Notes under the pieces: generated by a model
What the model saw: the letters and a program-made list of their open reading frames with translations, nothing else
Databases searched by the model: none
Told to the model about the DNA's origin: nothing
Part shown: in pieces, positions 32,018 through 34,093 of the stretch
Layout: each line of letters begins with the position of its first letter
Position numbering within the stretch: the stretch's first letter is position 1
Translations under genes and position numbers: made by a program
Source of the DNA: an uncultured Campylobacter sp.
Lineage (GTDB): Bacteria > Campylobacterota > Campylobacteria > Campylobacterales > Campylobacteraceae
Assembly (NCBI GenBank): GCA_937990735.1
Contig: CALKQT010000084.1
Coordinates: forward strand, 1-34,093
DNA length: 34,093 nucleotides
Reading direction: 5' to 3'

Positions 32018-33223
32018 ATGTTTGACGAAATCCGTTTTTCAAAAATCGAGCGTTTGCCAAATTACGTTTTTGCCGAGGTTAACGCCATAAAAATGGCTGC
32101 ACGCAGAGCCGGCGAGGATATAATCGATTTTTCGATGGGCAATCCCGACGGCAGGACGCCGCAGCATATAATCGACAAGCTTTGCGAAAGCGCGCAAAAG
32201 GACAAGACGCACGGCTACTCCGTAAGCCAGGGCATCTACAAGCTGCGACTTGCCTGCGCGAATTGGTATAAGCGTAAATACGGCGTGATCTTGGACCCGG
32301 AAAGCGAGATCGTCGCGGTGATGGGCTCCAAAGAGGGCTTCGTGCACCTAACTAGCGCGATCGTAAATCCGGGCGATGTCGCGGTGGTGCCCGATCCTGC
32401 CTATCCGATCCACACTCAAGCCTTCATCATCGCGGGCGGCAACGTCGTTAAAATCCCGCTTGCCTATGATGAGAATTTAAATTTTAATGAGAACAAATTT
32501 TTCATCGATCTGCAAAAAACCTTCGACGAGAGTATTCCGCGCCCAAAATACGTCGTCGTAAATTTCCCGCATAACCCTACCACTGTCGTCGTGCAAAAGA
32601 GCTTCTACGAGCGGCTCGTGGCGATGGCGCGGCAGGAGCGGTTTTATATCATAAGCGACATCGCTTACGCAGAGATCGCTTTTGAGGGTTACAAAACGCC
32701 GTCGATCTTTGAGGTTCAGGGCGCAAAGGACGTCGCGGTTGAGGCGTACACTCTCTCTAAAACCTACAATATGGCGGGCTGGCGCGTGGGTTTTGTAAGC
32801 GGCAACAAAAAGCTCGTAGCAGCGCTTAAAAAGATCAAATCGTGGTTTGATTACGGCATGTTTACGCCGATCCAAGTAGCCGCCACGATCGCGCTGGACG
32901 GGCCGCAAGAGTGCGTAGAGCAGATCCGCGCGACCTATGAGAAGCGTAGGAATTTTTTGATCGACGCTTTTGCGGACGCGGGCTGGCAGATCGCTAAACC
33001 TAGTGCGTCGATGTTTGCGTGGGCGAAATTGCCGCCAGCGGCGGCTCATCTAAGGAGTATGGAGTTTTCCAAGCAGCTTCTTACCAAGGCGTGCGTCGCC
33101 GTAAGCCCGGGCGTTGGCTTTGGCGCGGCGGGAGACGATTATGTGCGGATCGCTTTTATCGAAAACGAAAATAGAACCCGCCAGGCCGCTAGAAATATAA
33201 AAAAATATTTGAAAGAGATCTGA
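32018..33223 (+). CDS. Class I PLP aminotransferase, AlaC/AspB type
   Basis: The 401-residue fold-type I aminotransferase has the PLP lysine K248 in TLSKTYNMAGWRVGF, N186 in FPHNPTT, D214 and Y217 in SDIAYAEI, and a substrate-carboxylate arginine in DYVRIAFIENENR. Such enzymes in Campylobacter are annotated as aspartate/alanine-type or LL-diaminopimelate-like aminotransferases; AlaC (glutamate-pyruvate) is the closest name I can offer. ATG 32018 follows AAGAGG. The gene lies directly before hom (TGATG overlap), so it may supply amino groups for the aspartate-family pathway. Exact substrate uncertain. Confidence 0.88.
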   Translation: MFDEIRFSKIERLPNYVFAEVNAIKMAARRAGEDIIDFSMGNPDGRTPQHIIDKLCESAQKDKTHGYSVSQGIYKLRLACANWYKRKYGVILDPESEIVAVMGSKEGFVHLTSAIVNPGDVAVVPDPAYPIHTQAFIIAGGNVVKIPLAYDENLNFNENKFFIDLQKTFDESIPRPKYVVVNFPHNPTTVVVQKSFYERLVAMARQERFYIISDIAYAEIAFEGYKTPSIFEVQGAKDVAVEAYTLSKTYNMAGWRVGFVSGNKKLVAALKKIKSWFDYGMFTPIQVAATIALDGPQECVEQIRATYEKRRNFLIDAFADAGWQIAKPSASMFAWAKLPPAAAHLRSMEFSKQLLTKACVAVSPGVGFGAAGDDYVRIAFIENENRTRQAARNIKKYLKEI

Positions 33224-34093
33224 TGAAAGTAGCGATTTTAGGCGTCGGCACCGTAGGTAGCGAAGTTGCAAACATTTTGATAAAAAACAAAGATATCATC
33301 CTTGCCCGCGCGGGCGTTAGTATAGAGCCCGTAATCGGACTCGTGCGCGATACGAGCAAAAAAAGGGACGTGCAAATTCCACTTAGCAGCGACGCAAAAA
33401 GCATTATTGAGCGCGACGATATTGACGTTTTTGTAGAGCTTATGGGCGGGGTAGAAAAGCCCTATGAGATCGTAAGCGAAATTTTAAAGCGTAAAAAGGC
33501 GGTCGTTACCGCAAATAAGGCACTTTTGGCTTATCATCGCTACAAGCTTCAGGCTTTGGCGGGCGATACGCCTTTTGGCTTTGAGGCGAGCGTAGCGGGC
33601 GGAATTCCGATCATCAAAACCCTGCGCGAAGGACTAAGCGCCAACCGTATCGAAAAGATCATCGGCATCGTAAACGGCACAAGCAACTTTATCCTTACGA
33701 ATATGATGCAAAAAAATGAGAAATTTGAGGACGCGCTAAAGCGAGCTCAAGAGCTCGGTTACGCCGAAGCCGATCCTAGCTTCGACATCGGCGGATTTGA
33801 CGCGGCGCATAAGCTTTTGATCCTAGCTAGCATCGCATACGGCGTGCACGGAGACCCGGAAGATATCCTAATCGAGGGGATCGAGGAGATCACGCAGGAG
33901 GATATATATTTTGCGCGCGAATTTGATTTCATAATTAAGCTGCTTGCGGTGGCTAAGCGCGCGTGCGACAACAAAGTCGAGCTGCGCGTCCATCCTGCGC
34001 TCATTTCAAAGGATCAGATGCTCTCAAAAGTCGATGGGGTAATGAACGGCGTGAGCATCTACGGAGACTGCGTCGGCGAGAGTATGTATTACG
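33223..34093 (+). CDS. hom: Homoserine dehydrogenase, 5' part (runs off the window)
   Basis: ATG 33223 shares a base with the previous stop. The frame stays open to the window edge (290 residues visible of about 415 expected). The Rossmann motif GVGTVGSEVA is at 7-16, TANKALLA follows at about 105-112, FEASVAGGIPIIKTL at about 123-137, and GIVNGTSNFILTNMM near 150-164, which are homoserine dehydrogenase hallmarks. The enzyme reduces aspartate semialdehyde to homoserine for threonine and methionine. The C-terminal ACT domain expected of this form would lie beyond the window. Confidence 0.95.
   Translation, partial: MKVAILGVGTVGSEVANILIKNKDIILARAGVSIEPVIGLVRDTSKKRDVQIPLSSDAKSIIERDDIDVFVELMGGVEKPYEIVSEILKRKKAVVTANKALLAYHRYKLQALAGDTPFGFEASVAGGIPIIKTLREGLSANRIEKIIGIVNGTSNFILTNMMQKNEKFEDALKRAQELGYAEADPSFDIGGFDAAHKLLILASIAYGVHGDPEDILIEGIEEITQEDIYFAREFDFIIKLLAVAKRACDNKVELRVHPALISKDQMLSKVDGVMNGVSIYGDCVGESMYY

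Noticed and set aside
1..34093. CRISPR array or insertion sequence
   Set aside because: No regularly spaced identical repeats and no transposase-like ORF or matching terminal repeats were seen. The ENSA-type repeats are short, irregular and in frame within genes.

Overview
The window looks like the chromosome of a Campylobacter from the higher-GC branch of the genus (the C. gracilis / rectus / showae / curvus / concisus type). Three things point there. First, a 14-gene nuo operon lacks true NuoE and NuoF and has two small unrelated-looking proteins in their place. Second, a run moaA-queE-queD-lipoprotein-membrane protein-rsmE-rpmE-rsmI-rlmB-membrane protein-aminotransferase-hom matches, as I recall it, the order of Cj0161c to Cj0149c in C. 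jejuni. Third, A/T words of the type AAATTT / AAATTTTA are very abundant in otherwise GC-moderate DNA.

Layout. Positions 1-1870 (minus strand) are an AT-richer cluster of six small ORFs, several overlapping; one resembles immunity family Imm53, so this looks like an immunity-gene array without a visible toxin. Positions 1988-6298 (minus) hold a HemN/HemW-like radical SAM protein, an AzlCD-type amino-acid exporter pair and a Pit phosphate transporter. Positions 6473-21068 (plus) are the nuo operon, nuoA-nuoN, almost every junction overlapping or within a few bases. A 200-residue unknown protein follows. miaA (minus) and mqnP (plus) are divergently transcribed near 22.8 kb, each with a visible -10 box. 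From 23755 a plus-strand series covers a small coiled-coil membrane protein, moaA, two preQ0 genes, a small lipoprotein, a doubtful ORF, a membrane protein, two rRNA methyltransferases flanking rpmE and rsmI, a RodZ-like membrane protein, a class I aminotransferase and the 5' part of homoserine dehydrogenase.

How the genes work together. The nuo complex pumps protons while passing electrons to menaquinone; in Campylobacter it is fed by flavodoxin rather than NADH, in keeping with the missing NuoE/F. MqnP makes part of that menaquinone. MoaA and QueE/QueD start molybdopterin and queuosine synthesis. RsmE, RsmI, RlmB and MiaA modify rRNA and tRNA.

The most unusual signal is not a gene. Several conserved proteins (NuoG, NuoI, NuoN, QueE) carry long low-complexity segments absent from the usual family layout. 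The DNA of these segments is packed with RAATTY hexamers: 16 in 426 nt of nuoI, 10 in 218 nt of nuoG, 9 in 322 nt of nuoN and 9 in 235 nt of queE by hand count, against 1 in 996 nt of nuoH and 0 in nuoB. RAATTY is the site methylated by CtsM, which marks DNA for natural transformation in C. jejuni. I suggest these segments, similar intergenic islands and one doubtful ORF (26931-27296) are places where such sites accumulate.
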